A DNA stretch of 64,000 nucleotides from Fragilaria radians (taxonomy: Eukaryota > Bacillariophyta > Fragilariophyceae > Fragilariales > Fragilariaceae), in the NCBI GenBank assembly GCA_900642245.1, contig CAAAJI010000116.1:91174-155173 (forward strand), in the 5' to 3' direction. This document shows, piece by piece, positions 22,025 to 34,665 of the stretch (position 1 is its first letter; the number at the start of each line of letters is the position of its first letter). The position numbers and the translations under genes are program-made. The notes below the pieces were generated by a model, which was given only the letters and a program-made list of their open reading frames with translations, did not search any database and was not told where the DNA came from.

Positions 22025-22620
22025 TGGTTATCAGACACAACAGCTTGCTGGGAATTGGACTGAGTGTCTATTCAGGCTATTTTTAATTGTTTATTGAAAT
22101 GATCGCGTTTTGTTTATTGTTTTTAAGTTATACACTGTTTATGACAATGATTCAATTGTCAATTCATTTTCTTTGCAACTCCTGCGATTCAACATGGCTT
22201 CATGCAAGGTTTTTGCTCGACAAAGTCAAGAAATGACAGTATTGGAATCAATTTTCATGCTGAACCTGCAGGATTTTCCTTGCCATAAGACAATCTTGGT
22301 ATTGTAGTGTTTGTCAAGAGGACAAAGAGGTTGGAAATGCCTGATTATGCTCTCACAATCGGTCGCTTTACAGATCCATAGCTCAGAGTGATGACCTTGA
22401 GGTGGAGAGGAAAGAAAATGACCTGGGATTGTTCACCCCTTAGTCAACATGTGCATTGTCAGCATGCAGGTGTTTTGCACCTATGCCAGAGGGCAGTATG
22501 GCCATCAATCAGTTGCTATGTATCTGGGCCATTGAGTAGAGTGATACTAACTCTTGTTTTGCAATATATAATCGGAATTTTTAGTTTATTTCACTTTTAA
22601 CTTTAAATCCATCTTGAGTT

Positions 22621-23735
22621 ATGGTACTTACAACAGAAACAGGTCGCGCATCTCCGGTGTCTACAACTTAGAGGGCACTAATTGTGTGCAAGTTTAGTGC
22701 TGCTGAGGCCGCAGTATTAGTTAGGGAATGCTTTCCAAACTTTTATGTCTACCTGCGAATGAAAGAAAAGGATATCTCCAACATAGCGGATGATTATGCT
22801 AAGCGTACAAACGCACAGAGTCGCAGTATCGTTGGATTTTACCGCACAAATGAGCTTAAAGGGTTAATGTATTGGGTGCAGGACATGAAAAGGATGAGCA
22901 TCAACCCTGAAGATCAAGATATTGCCTCGATTTTCAGCTTGCAATTGAAAACACTGATATCCGCAAGAACTTGTTTGACAACATGGAGACATCAAGCAAG
23001 GCAGCAAATCCAGGGAAATTAGGTAATCAAGTAGACTGGTACACTTGGAGTCATGGTTTTGTTAACTACCTCAGCACCATCCCTGGAAGCACAGGAATTC
23101 CTCTCTTGTATGTGGTGCGTGAATTGGATGAACCCATTGATTTGAGTGACAATGATGATTACTTCACCACCCTAGTTGGTAGAGCACCCCTAAAGGGTAC
23201 TACATATGTGGCAGACCGTCGTCAGGTATATCAGTTATTGACTGGTAAAGTATTGGGTGAGCAAGCAGAAGAGTGGATTTGTGATGACAAGAATAAACAA
23301 AATGGTTGTGTGGACTTTAACAATTTTTTTCTACATTTTGAAGGAGAAGGTGATGTTTCACGCCAAATCACTCAAGCTGAAGCAATTTATAAAACCCTAC
23401 ATTACAAGCAGGAACGCTCCATGAAATTCTCAACATTTTTGGGCCGCATGCAAGTTATGTTTCAGATTTACAAGCAAGAAAATGAAGAATTCCAAGAGTC
23501 AGCACCCAACCTTCAGGCAGCAATTGCCAGTCTGCAATTCCAGCACACAATGGGAACATTAACCTATGCATCTGCTAAGAACTCACTCATGTCAACATTA
23601 GCCAGATCTTCTGACTACATGCAAAGTGAGGGCAGAAATGTTGCAGCCACAAGCATTGCAGCTGACCGCAACCGAAATATAAAATCCCTAAATATGGCTG
23701 ACGCAAGGGAGTGATTCACAAGGTGAAAGGCACAC
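22621..23735 (+). pseudogene. copia Gag relic
   Basis: Starts at ATG 22621 with MVLTTETGRASPVSTT, then an in-frame TAG (22669) followed by 112 more open codons to 23022; a one-base slip near 22940-22970 moves to the frame open to 23714 (FDNMETSS to ADARE). Conserved pieces include WYTWSHGFVNYL, FFLHFEGEGDVS and a LGRMQ helix. The C-terminal part continues in another frame (FGKKIPTGDHYIY, about 23745) with a TAG near 23809. It would have formed the particle coat. No zinc knuckle is seen. Confidence 0.7.
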
Positions 23736-26700
23736 CCAGCTTTGGTAAGAAAATCCCAACTGGGGACCATTATATTTATAGAGCAACCTGGAGAGGTTTA
23801 ACCAAAGAGTAGAGAGATTCCATCCAAAGATACCGTGACAAGATTGGTCCTAAAGGAGCCATAAAGTCAGTCATTAGTGAAATCACTATTTTATCAAACC
23901 CTATATTGTTGTCAGACAGAGATATCCACCGCATAGCAGAGGCTATTGGGAATGGAAAGGGTAGTTCACGTACCATCGGGAGTGCTAGTGCTGGCAAAGC
24001 GTTTGGTGGCAAGTCTGAAGCCATTCTCAAGAAGACTCTTTGATGGTCAGGCCAAGTTAGCCAGGTCCTTACTTCTGCAAGGTGCGAAGTATGGACACAA
24101 GCGGCCACTAGGGCCTATGACAAGTATATCAAGGATGGAGGAGGATTTGGGCGATTAGAAGTGGACACACATGCAGATATATGTGTGCTGGGCATACAGT
24201 GGTAGAGTATGTGATGTGTATCCTTACTCCCAAGAATATGATTCTGTCAAAGATGTACCAATAGTAAGAGGTGCAACTGCAGTGCAAGACCAAGACACTG
24301 GAGAGACTCATATAATGATAATAAATGAGGGGCTGTGGTATGGTAATCGGATGAATCATTCCTTGATCAATCCCAATCAATTGAGACACTTCCAAATTTA
24401 AGTCTGTGAAAATCCTTTTGACAAACGGGGAATGCATATAACTGACCCCCTCACAAAAATCTCAATACCTTTCTCAGTACGGGGACAATTATATATGCGG
24501 ATTCACATGCCCCTTCGGATCAGGAATTGCAAACCTGTTGTCATGTTGTATTGACTTCACCAAGTAATTGGAATCCATCCACAATTTCTCTCGGTCAAGT
24601 GACCTCCAGAGAGGTTACTCAAGACATTTTCCGACATACAGGCAGTTTATGAGCTTGCAAATAGAGAGAATTTAATTAACACTGATTCCTTTCATCTGTC
24701 TTATATTTCTGCAGTGTATTGTGTACCAAGAAAGCTTATTGTGGATGGTGCTTTGGAACAGGTTGGGCAAAATAAAGAGTTCATCAAAAGAAGTCGCACC
24801 TATGACATTAACCTTCATGTTTCAAGCCCAGGGCGACCTACAGAAAAACCCTGCAGAGGGTATCATTGGAGAAGTGCTCAATAAGTGATTTAGAGTAATG
24901 CAAGCAACTAACATGCCAAAACAACTTTGGGACTACAGGGTTGTCTGTGTATGTGAATTAATGCAACAAACAACTTCTTCGTCCTACCACTCCAATGGCA
25001 GAACACATGTTGAAATTATTACAGGTGATACACTGGATATCTCCGAATATCTTGACTTTGGTTTATATGACTGGATACTATACAAGAACAATGCTGGTTA
25101 TAGTGAAACCAAACTAGGAAGGATGTTAGGAATATCACATCGGGTAGGTCCAATGATGTAATATTGGATTTTACCAATATCTTGTCATGTCATATCCTGT
25201 ACAACTGTACAGAGATTGACTTTACTAGACCAACAACAGAAAAATTTATATAAAGAGAGATGTCAACACTTTCATATGACTGTCAAGGAGAAACTACGTG
25301 ACTCTATTCATATCATCCTACTAAATAGTGATGAACAACCTCATGATTGGGAAAATTTTGACTTCTCAAAAGAAAAGGACTTTTTCTGCAAGTACGGCAA
25401 AACGCTTGCCTTGGATGATCCTAGTATCCCTGAAGCCGACAGTTGCATATGTCAACACCAGATTCTTTTGACTCTTATGCTAATATGGAGCTATCATTGC
25501 CAAGGGGGCAGGATAGTACAATGGAATTTGCTCGCGTTTTGAAACGCAAGAATGACAGTGATGGCAACCCCATTGGTATAGCCAATGATAACTCCATCTT
25601 AGACTCAAGGATGTATGTTGTTGAATGGTCAGATGGAAGAACTGAAGAGTTAATGGCAAACGTCATTGCAGAAAACTTATTTTCTCAAGTGGATGATGAA
25701 GGAAACAGGTATGTCTTGCTTGATGATATCATAGATCATCTTGAAATGCAGAAGGCTCCATTTCAGGGGACGACGGTCTCATCACTCTTGATAGTGGAAT
25801 GAAACAGCGTTGCCAAACAACCCAAGGCTGGGAACTTTGCCTGCAATGGAAAGACCATTCTACAAATTGGATTAAGTTAAAAGATGTAAAGAATGCTTAC
25901 CCCATCGAGGTGGCAGAGTATGCAATTGCCAGCAAAATCCATGAAGAACCTGCCTTTGCGTGGTGGGTTCCCTTCACCCTGAAGAAAAGAAATAGGTTCC
26001 TTTCAAAAGTCAAGAGCAAGAATTGGCAGCAAACCCACAAGTATGGTATTGAGATACCGAAGAGCCTCAAACATGCTCTAGAACGTGATCAGAAGAATGG
26101 CAATAACCAATGGTGGGAAGCAATGATGACAGAGATGGCAAATGTTAGGGTTGCATTTCAAGTCTTTGATGGAGAGAGAAAGCAACTACCGCCGGGATAT
26201 CAAGAAACTAAATGTCATATGATTTTTGACGTCAAACTAGGCGAGAATTTCAGGAGGAAAGCAAGATATGTTGCAGGGGGTCATGTCACTGATCCACCTT
26301 CATCAATCACTTATTCTTCTGTGGTATCAAGAGAGTCAGTTTGCATTTTTTGCACTACTAATTGCAGCCTTCATTGACCTTGACGTCCTATCAGCGGATG
26401 TTCAAAATGCCTACCTATATGCTAAATCTCGAGAGAAGATATGGACTAAAGCTTTGGTTCAGATGAGGGATCAGTTATGATTATAGTTTGTGCACTGTAT
26501 GGATTGAAATCCAGTGGTGCAGCATTTTGGTCTTTACTAGCAAATCAACTTTACGATAATGGGTACAAGTCAACCAAAGATGATCTAGATGTTTGGATAC
26601 GTCCAGCTGTAAAGCATGTTGGTTATGAATATTATGAGATGGTCCTTGTATATGTTGACGATATATTTGTGATAGCTCACGAACCCCTCAAAACATTCAA

Positions 26701-27768
26701 TGGAAGCCAAGAGAACTTCAAATTTAAGAATGATGAAGTCAAGCCTCCGGTTATGTATCTTGGAGCAAAACTAGAGTATCAAGTGTTCAATGGAATCAAG
26801 TGTTGGACAATGTCAAGTGATAAGTACATCAATGCAGCCATTGAGAATAATGAAAAGAAGTTGAAATCCGAAGGTAGATTTCTCTCTGGAAGAGCTGATA
26901 CACCAATGTCATCAGGCTACCGTCCAGAGGAAGATACATCACTTCAGCTTGTTGGGACCGATCATACTTCCTTTCAAGAGTTGATTGGCATTCTAAGGTG
27001 GCCACTGAGCGTGGAAGAATTGATATCATGGTTGAAGTGTCAATGTTATCAACCCACTTGGCCATACCAAGAAATGGGCATCTAGAACAGGCCATTCATA
27101 TGTTTGCTTACCTGAAGGCAAACCCAAAGAAAACACTTGCCATGGATCCACAACATCCTGTGTACAATGAAAATCAATTTTCACCAGTTTCAGATTGGCA
27201 CGACTTTTATAGGGATGCAAAAGAGCAGATACCAGATGACTCTCCCCCTCCAAGGGGTAAAATGGTATCCATGCACTGCTTTGTTGATTGCCAATCATGC
27301 CAGCAATTGCGTTACAAGAAGGTCACAAACAGGTATATTAATATTCTTGAACAGAGCAAACGTCAGAACACTGTTGAATCTGCAACTTTTGGAAGCAAGT
27401 ACATTGCAATGAAAACAGCGGTTGAGATGCTGCAAAGCTTACGCTACAAATTACGATGGTTTGGTATCCCCATTGATGGACCAGTAAATGTCTTTGGTGA
27501 CAACAAATCTGTCATCAATTTAAGCCAGAAACCAGAAGCAACTTTAACAAAGAAGCACAACAGCATTGCCTACCATAAAACAAGAGAGGCTGTTGCATCC
27601 GGGATGATCAGGGTTGCGTACGTAAACACTTTACTGAATTTAGCAGACGTACTAACCATGCCATTACCAAAAGCAAAACGTGATGATTTGATTGATCTTT
27701 ATATGTTGAATCTTATACCTGCTCAGGTTATTGGGATGACTAATAATGATTCCAGTTACCACCCATGA
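23736..27768 (+). pseudogene. copia Pol relic: protease, integrase, RT, RNase H
   Basis: Protease: EVDTHADICVLG (about 24160), the diatom-copia form of the Asp-Thr/Ser active site. Integrase: VDGALEQVG (about 24740), PGRPTE, AEGIIGEV with the third acidic residue (about 24850), and the C-terminal ITGDTLDISEYLDFGLYDW with ISHRVG (25018-25150). RT: CHMIFDVKLGE, YSSVVSRESV, ADVQNAYLYA (26390-26420), CALYGLKSSGAAFW, YVDDI (26651). RNase H: ESATFGSKYIAMKTA (27376), GDNKSVINLS, ADVLT. At least six frame changes and several stops separate these parts (for example near 24042, 25160, 25542, 26470 and 27000). Confidence 0.8.
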
Positions 27769-27830
27769 TTCGATGGGTGAACAAGTAATAGCGAGTTGCT
27801 ATGCTGTTTTTTTTCATTTTTTATTTTAAA

Positions 27831-28742
27831 CTAGTAGTTGGTGCTTGCTTTGCTCCGCAGAGTTAAATGAGAATATATCTTTGAATTTTACATTTCCAGT
27901 ATGACAAAGTTGTTTATGATTGTTATTTACGAACCTATTTACTACTTGATCTAACATGTTAGTGGTAACTACAGTTGCACTCAATATCACTGAACTTTAC
28001 GTAAATTATACCATTGATATTGCATTGACATTAGGAAGGTTTAAAGGTAGCAATTTCATTTTTTCTTTTAAAGTTATGGTTTAAAGACACATTTTAGCAT
28101 TTTCTTGCGCTATCGTTGAAGAAGTCATTGGTGCTGCTTTTATTGGAACGTCAAAGATTGTCGGTGAAAAAATCAAAATAAAGCTGTTGGTACAAAGTCA
28201 ATATTGTTGTTTTGTTAACTTTATAAAAGTTATTCTTTATTTGTTTGACAGTGTAAAAAATGAGGCAAATGTAGGATTTATACAATAAGAATCATCCCAA
28301 ACATACAACAATGTAAGTGATCCATGTGATTAATGCCTTTTAAGCCAGTTATAATAAGACTTAAGATTAAGACGCACAAAAGTGTTTTTTCCTCAATTTT
28401 ATGGAATAGTGTTATTTGTTTTTTCATTGTTTTGAAGGAATTTCATTTAGTTGCAGATGAATACTGCAATTAGATCTATCCACATTTCAGTAGCATTTGA
28501 ATGACAATTGTGTTAAATATTCTTAAGTTTACCACTTATAGTCTCAACAACTTTCTTTGTTTATCGTAAGTTGGGGCCCCCAATATTTAAATCAGGTGCC
28601 GTTTGATTGAGTTGTATCCCTATTGATTTTCGTCGAAACTCTGTACTAGTACTCGATCACTTTCTCGAGTACTAATGTACTGGCAAAACGCACAAGGGTT
28701 AAGGGGAAGCAACGGGGATGTGAAACTTTTTTAGTAGTAGGA
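27831..28742 (-). mobile_element. Helitron-like non-autonomous element H1
   Basis: Read on the minus strand it starts TCCTACTACTAAAAAAG (28742 down) and ends CAAGCACCAACTACTAG followed by T (27831), i.e. 5'-TC and 3'-CTAG next to T, the ends expected for Helitrons. A GC-richer segment with ctctgcggagcaaagc sits just before the 3' end; its hairpin is weak. It has no open frame, about 0.9 kb, and shares internal blocks with H2-H4 (cgcacaagggttaagggg, ctcgatcactttctcgagta). A TIR element is an alternative. Confidence 0.45.
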
Positions 28743-29639
28743 CTAGTAGTTGGTGCTTGCTTTGCTACACAGGGTTACCTACTTTACAAAAGAGAATCAT
28801 ATCTTTGAATTATTACATTTCCAGCAATAATTACGACAAAGATTTTCATGATTGTCATTTGTAAACTTCGAATTTGCAGATCATACACTCTGATGCATTA
28901 CACATAATATAGGTTTTACTACTTGACCTAACATTGGTGCTTACTTTGCTCTGCAGAGTTAAGTTTTTTAGATGTATCTTTGAATTTTCACATTTCCATT
29001 GTTCTTTGTGAACCTAGAATTTGCAGATCAAACACTCTGATGCATGATACAATATTTAAGTTTTTCTACTTGATCTAACATGTCATTGGTATCTACATTT
29101 GCATTCAACATCACAGAACTTCAAGTAGATTATAACATTGATTCAGCAATGGCATTATGAAGGTTTGCTTGTATGACACTTTACAAAATTAGACAAATGA
29201 AGGATTAATACACTAAGAATAATTGCAATAATACAACAATATAATTTATCCATATGATTGATGCCTTTTAACCAGTTATAATTAGACTTAATATTAAGAA
29301 GCACAAAACATCCTTTCCCTTGATTGAAAGAAATAGTCTTATTTAACTTTCCATTGTTTTGAAGGAATTTCATTTAGTTTCAGATTAGTATTGCAATTAG
29401 ATCCATCCACATTTCAGTAGCATTTAAATTGATTCTAGGTTACGAAAGTAATTATTATTTTACTCCCGAATATTTTAATGAGGTACCGTTTGAATTAGCT
29501 GCATCCCTATTGATTTTAGTCGCTGATTACTATGTACTCGTACTCGATCGCTTTCTCGAGTATTACTGTACTAACCAAATGCACAAGGGTTAAGGGGTAG
29601 CATCGGCCAGATGGGATGTGAAACTTTTTTAGTAGTGTA
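28743..29639 (-). mobile_element. Helitron-like non-autonomous element H2
   Basis: Follows H1 directly, head to tail. The minus-strand 3' end CTACTAG abuts the TC start of H1. Its own 5' end reads TACACTACTAAAA, lacking the leading TC. It contains an internal partial repeat of its own 3'-end region at 28920-29010 (ggtgcttactttgctctgcagagtt), suggesting a nested or truncated copy. No open frame. Confidence 0.45.
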
Positions 29640-30341
29640 CTAGTAGTTGGCGCTAGCTTTGCTACGCAGAGTTGACTATTTTTCACAAGATCATTTTATA
29701 CAATTTAGAATATCGTACCTGCCAATTTCCATTTATAAAATTCCAACAATAGTTATGACATGGGTATTTATGAAAGCTACATGTGAACATTGAAGTTGCA
29801 GGTCATGCAATTTAATGCGTGATACAATATTTCAGTTTTACTATTTGACCTAACATGAAATCGGTATCTTCAATGTATGCAACATCACAGAACAGTCTAT
29901 ATGACTAAGTAAATTATACCATGGATTGATTTAACAGGTAGACATTTCACTTTTTGTCCTATGATAACTATGGTTTAAAGTCATATTTTAGTTTTTTATT
30001 TGATGTTGTTGTAGAAGTTATGACTGCTGCTGCTGTCGGAACGTCAAAAATTGTTGCTGTTGTTGGAAAATAAAAGCTGTAGTGAAAAAATCAAAATAAT
30101 GGTGTTGTTGATGAAACGTCAATAACATTGTTCTGTTAACTTTAATTCTGTGGATACTTTATTTGAATCAAACTTAGTGTTACGCTACCGATTCCCTCTA
30201 CTCATACTCGATCTCGATTCGTCTTCGTGTTCTGAGACGTAAAAGGTTACGGGTTAAAATTATGTTAGATCGCATTCTGTCCCGATGCACCGGTACCGGC
30301 GTTAGTCGAGATTGGATGTGCAACTTTTTTAGTAGCGTAGA
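29640..30341 (-). mobile_element. Helitron-like non-autonomous element H3
   Basis: Minus strand starts TCTACGCTACTAAAAAAG (30341) and ends with GCGCCAACTACTAG (29640). Shorter (about 0.7 kb) and more diverged inside than H1. Third unit of the head-to-tail array. No open frame. Confidence 0.45.
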
Positions 30342-30404
30342 AGATGTTATGATTATCCAGTAAATATGTGAAACGCGATATTAGCAGAATATCAACTCGA
30401 GGGG

Positions 30405-31330
30405 ACAAAGTTGAATCGAAGGATTACCGGTACTCGGTAAAGAGGCTGAAGAACCACATGGCTCATAACCTGATACACATTCTGATGCGTCAGGTTGACG
30501 AACGATATTCTCTTCCGCGGAAGAGCCGGAGGTTGGGCATCTGGCGATAATACCCGAGAGGGTAATACCTTTAAAAATCACTCCTTTTATCTTAGAATCT
30601 TTATTTTGAGCGTGAGTGTGTTAGCATGATTAGATCATCATTCATCGTAAGCCATCTACTTTTACACTTCAGCTTTCAGTTGAGATCTTGCTGAAAAGCC
30701 TATTACGGATTACTTATATCCAAATCCGTAACCGCAGTACTACAATACTTGCCAAGATCAAAATTTGAAAATGTTTATTGTCATTTTTATCGCTGATCTT
30801 TCGCAAGGTTAAAAAATATCGTTTTCGGAAATTCAAGAGTAAAGATGGTTACTTATGTGGCAGATGCTCAAGATTTTGCCATCATTTTTTTTAAAATTTT
30901 TATATCATTTCTTGACCTTACTCATATGTTTGTCTTGATTGTCCTTTTTCTCCTATCTCTAGTGCTACCAATTCCTTTGTGTGCTGCAGGCAAAATGGTG
31001 ATTACAATATTGCAAGATATCTATTGGAGAATTTTGACAATATGCATTTATGCATTTATTTAGAAGCAAACATTTTGAGCGGAAATGATCACACTGTTAA
31101 TTGTGATTGTAGTCTCTTGACATTTGTCAATCTCATCTGTTGTAATGTTATCTAACATTCATTGAATGAGATATTTGTAAATTGTTATTGTAGTCATGTG
31201 GCATTTGTTAATCTCATCTATTGTAATGGAATCTAACAATTCATTAAAGTCAAAGGCAAGAAATTCTGAATATTCATTCCCAATGCAGCTATTGGCTGTT
31301 ATCAAATCAACAAAAGACAATTGAAGTAAG
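30405..31330 (+). repeat. Repeat A, copy 5 (full length)
   Basis: Begins agttgaatcgaaggattacc and contains all landmarks of the full copies at 241 and 15540. With the 21757 fragment it flanks the copia/Helitron block as a direct repeat of about 270 bases. Confidence 0.75.
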
Positions 31331-31960
31331 AAACGAAATGAGAAGTTCAACGTAATAACATAGTATGACAAAAGTGAAGAGAAAAAGTCAGGATAAATGG
31401 ATAAAGAGAAACGAAAACGACATATCTTGAAAAAGATTCTTAGAAGAAGATTCGGAGTAGCAGATAAAAGATTCGCGAAGAAATTGACGTCAGCATGAGG
31501 TCGAAGAAAAGGGTTATCCCAAAAAGACCAAAGAACATCCGAAAAGACCGAGGAATCTCCGAAAGGATCGGAGATTCTCCGACTGTCCGAAATGTCCAAA
31601 GCTTTTCCCAAGTGAACACTCTGAAGTGACCCAAAGTTTGTCCGAAAAACCTGTAATTCACTTGTATCAAGTAAACAACATCTGAATGAAAAATATTTAT
31701 TTTGGATTGAAAATGGGTGCATAAAATGCATTCAACAGAGCCCAGAAAGGAGGAAGAAAAGATGCAATATAAAAGGCAAGCAAGATACACAGCAAGTCAT
31801 GAGAGGAAGAAAAGATACAAGAATAAAGGCATTCAAGAAACACAGCAAGTCATGGGGGTAAAAAGGATATGAAAATGTAACAAAATCCCTGTCAGACTAT
31901 CAATATAATGTTGGTTCAAGAAAACAGGCAATTGTGTTTATTGAAATTACACCTAGTTGA
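31331..31960 (+). repeat. Repeat B, copy 2
   Basis: Matches 7440-7990 closely, including the ccgaaa-rich stretch (31500-31640). The minus-strand frames of 190 and 116 codons across A and B arise from low stop density in purine-rich repeat and show no domain. Confidence 0.65.
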
Positions 31961-32830
31961 TCCGTTTCCAGCAATGTTTATTTGCTGAAAGGGTTATTCT
32001 CATAAGGGTATGAGTCATATGACTAGATGCTCCATTGTCTCCTAATCATATTTTGTCTTCGACTTTATCGCTTACATAGATATTTAGCCGAACTTCTTTT
32101 TCTTGTATTGTATCTCAAACATAATGATTTGTTGTTGTTTTGGTTAGCCTGTTCTTGCTATTAGTCGGACCTTTCTGTTCACTTTCGTTTTTCTTGAGTT
32201 TACACTGAGTACTCCAATGTCCAAATTTTCCGCGCATGTAAGAGGTGCCTTTAAATTATCCTTGCTATGATAAATGGTCTCTTTCATCGTTCTTTTTGGT
32301 TTCGTTTTCAGGATTCTTTCGTATAGGTCTTTATCTCTTCAATGCTCAGTAGTTTACCTTCTAGCTTATATTCAAGTAATTCTAGTACATATTCATATTC
32401 CACGGTTAAGTATTGGAGGATGTGTATCATGACATCCATATCATGTATCCCCCAAAGTTGCCAGGCTTTGCCTTTGGAAGTACAATTATTTTGATTCATT
32501 TATCTGGATAGGTCGTCACATCTTCTAATGTATACGACATGATCACTTTCTTGATTTTGATGAGATGAGCCTTCGTTTTAAATTCAATTTTTTCACTTAA
32601 ACAGTTCCATGTAATCGGAGCGACAACAAATGAATAACTTGGGTATGTTGTGTCGTTTTTGATCAACCAATCTTTACAGATCTTTAGCATTCGTAGTCGA
32701 GGCAGTCTCTTTCCTGAGAATCATGTATTTGTATGGTCTCAATTTGGCATTTCCGATGTATGCTCTTGACCGTCTTACATGATCCTTCTTTTCTCCAAAG
32801 AACATACAGATTTTTGCTCCTTACAGATAC
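31945..32830 (-). pseudogene. Ty1/copia gag-protease relic, minus strand
   Basis: Minus-strand order: FFGEKKDHVRRSRAYIGN (about 32790), a frame of 64 codons with TWNCLSEKIEF (32690-32496), then VMIHILQYLTVEYEYVLELLEYKLEGKLLSIEEIKT readable within 32499-32308, typical of copia Gag (UBN2-like), then GKFGHWSTQCKLKK (about 32230), a zinc knuckle that has lost its first two cysteines, then LGDNGASSHMTHT (about 32045), the copia protease site with Ser changed to Asn. Frames differ between pieces; integrase and polymerase are absent. Confidence 0.7.
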
Positions 32831-34408
32831 TGATCAACAATTGGAGATTCTTGATTAAAACTTGAATAGGCGCATGTTGATCAATTCACTAATCTCCAAA
32901 TTGTAGCATCAATTTAGCTTATTTCATCGTCCTTTCAAGCCTTTGAAGTAAAATTTGTGAGTTACCTGCCATAAAGTCGTGATCAATGTTTTAAAAGAGC
33001 CAACCACAACAAATAAGGTAAATTTGCCCTTTTTACGTTTTGCTGACTTCTTCTCAAATTTGGACTGCTCTCATTGAATGACTGGAGCTTGTGTTACATT
33101 GGGAAAATAGGGGAAGGCATTGTCTAGGCAATTATTTGAAGCATGCATTGGTTGGGTAGTCAATTTGATGGGCTTGAACAACTTCCTGATCATCCATCAT
33201 CATGTTTTTGTAAAATAGAGGCAAACTCTCTACCTGTCATGTTACCAATTGATGCGGCAATACAGGCGCAACTTTTTCGGCAGCCTCATTCACAGAGTTT
33301 CGCTCAGCAACAATATTTGCAAGGCCAGCTATCAAATTTCCGGCACATTTTGATACATAGTCCACACCATAAATGGAAAAGTCCTGGCTGGGCTATTTGT
33401 TCAAAGCTTGTAGAAACTCCTTGAATATTTCCAGTCATTGTTCTTTCATCATCTGTTGCTATTGACAAGAGAATTCTTTGTCATTCAGGGCAAATGCAAT
33501 CCAAAACCTTGGTTGCATGAATGAAAATCTGTTGACCAGTGTGTCAAGTAAACATTGGAACACTGCAAGATATCAAGGAATAAACATGACAAATAAGTTG
33601 ACTTATCCCTGGTTTAGGGAAAAAATCCAACAATTAAAAATCAAATTAGAAATGCATTAAACTAAGGTGGCTAACCCAGTACGCTCCTTAGTCAATTGAA
33701 TTACACAAGCTGCAGCTCTAAAAGACAGCCCCACAATTTAGGTAATCCAAAAACACAAAGAATACCAGGAGCATCCTGAACATCCTCAAAAAGAAACAAT
33801 GCTTTTGTTTTTTTCTGTTAGTTCAGCATCGTTTTACTAGACACAAAGAGCATTTTGCTATTATGTCCTTGACAATGCTGCATTTTGTTGTGATGTGAAG
33901 CTCTATCTTTTTCTCTGAGAAATGGGCAAATATTCTGATTTTAGGCATTACTTTTGTTGACAATTGCTCACAGTATACTCGTTTGCTCACAACATCACCA
34001 AGCTGGTATTCTTTCTAATGTTCTGGATGATGGTCTTCTAAGTGCCTTTTATAAACATTTGTTCTCTTAAAACAGGTTATGTTTTCAGTTTCTATTCTCT
34101 ATAGCACCCACATTCATTTTCCCTTCCAAAGATGAACAACATACTGAAACTGCTTCTTGAATTAAAGTATAATATCATCATAGAGTGTGATCTTCCAGTA
34201 TTTTAAGTGTAGTAGAACAAATACAAACAAAATGCTGTCTATTCTGAAATACAATAAGAATAGTGTGTACATCCAGTAGTTGTTAAATAAAGTACTTGAC
34301 TAAATAAAAGAAATATTTTTGTGTCGCGATTTCATTTGATTGCACTCCATAAATACAAATGTTGTACCAAAGAGATGTTTTCCAGAGTCGTAAACGTTTG
34401 TTGCCATG
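32831..34408. other. AT-rich region, no recognised gene
   Basis: A plus frame of 93 codons (33143-33424) and one of 60 codons (33478-33660) show no domain. The stretch 33122-33205 is similar to 38398-38480, so some of this is repeat-derived, perhaps from the same retroelement family as the minus-strand relic next to it. Confidence 0.4.
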
Positions 34409-34533
34409 NNNNNNNNNNNNNNNNNNNNNNNNNNNNNNNNNNNNNNNNNNNNNNNNNNNNNNNNNNNNNNNNNNNNNNNNNNNNNNNNNNNNNNNNNNNN
34501 NNNNNNNNNNNNNNNNNNNNNNNNNNNNNNNNN
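34409..34533. other. assembly gap (125 N)
   Basis: Run of N. The sequence right after it is identical to 40165-40296 plus the following gene, so the gap lies at the left edge of a duplicated block. Frames drawn across it are meaningless. Confidence 0.99.
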
Positions 34534-34665
34534 ACCAGACCTCTCAGTTGGGGAGTCGTGATTGGAAAGATGTCTCTTCACATTTGCAATGACCATTCAT
34601 CCTGAGAACGTCCACATTAGCAATCATAAATTTGATTTGCCTCGAAATAACGGACACAAAATAGC
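34534..34665 (+). promoter_or_regulatory. upstream region of secreted-protein gene, copy 1
   Basis: 132 bases with no difference noticed from 40165-40296. Contains gtgattggaaag (an inverted CCAAT-type sequence) at about 34556 and no obvious TATA box. Probable promoter and 5' leader; inferred from position only. Confidence 0.4.

Larger units (their letters stand above)
22025..27830 (+). mobile_element. decayed Ty1/copia retroelement (diatom type), LTRs not found
   Basis: Contains gag, protease, integrase, reverse transcriptase and RNase H in the copia order on one strand. The first bases, ggttatcagaca, resemble an initiator-tRNA primer binding site (family consensus tggtatcagag), which would place the missing 5' LTR just to the left, but that sequence is repeat A. 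No matching LTR is seen after the RNase H stop; a Helitron-like array follows at 27831. The leader 22025-22620 has no gene. Many stops and frame changes show it is not autonomous. Confidence 0.8.

Noticed and set aside
31159..31790. Minus-strand frames of 190 and 116 codons over repeats A and B
   Set aside because: Low stop density in purine-rich repeat; frames are broken in the other copies and show no domain.
34300..34605. Open frames of 77 to 98 codons across the first N run
   Set aside because: Most of their length is N translated as unknown; they have no real sequence support.
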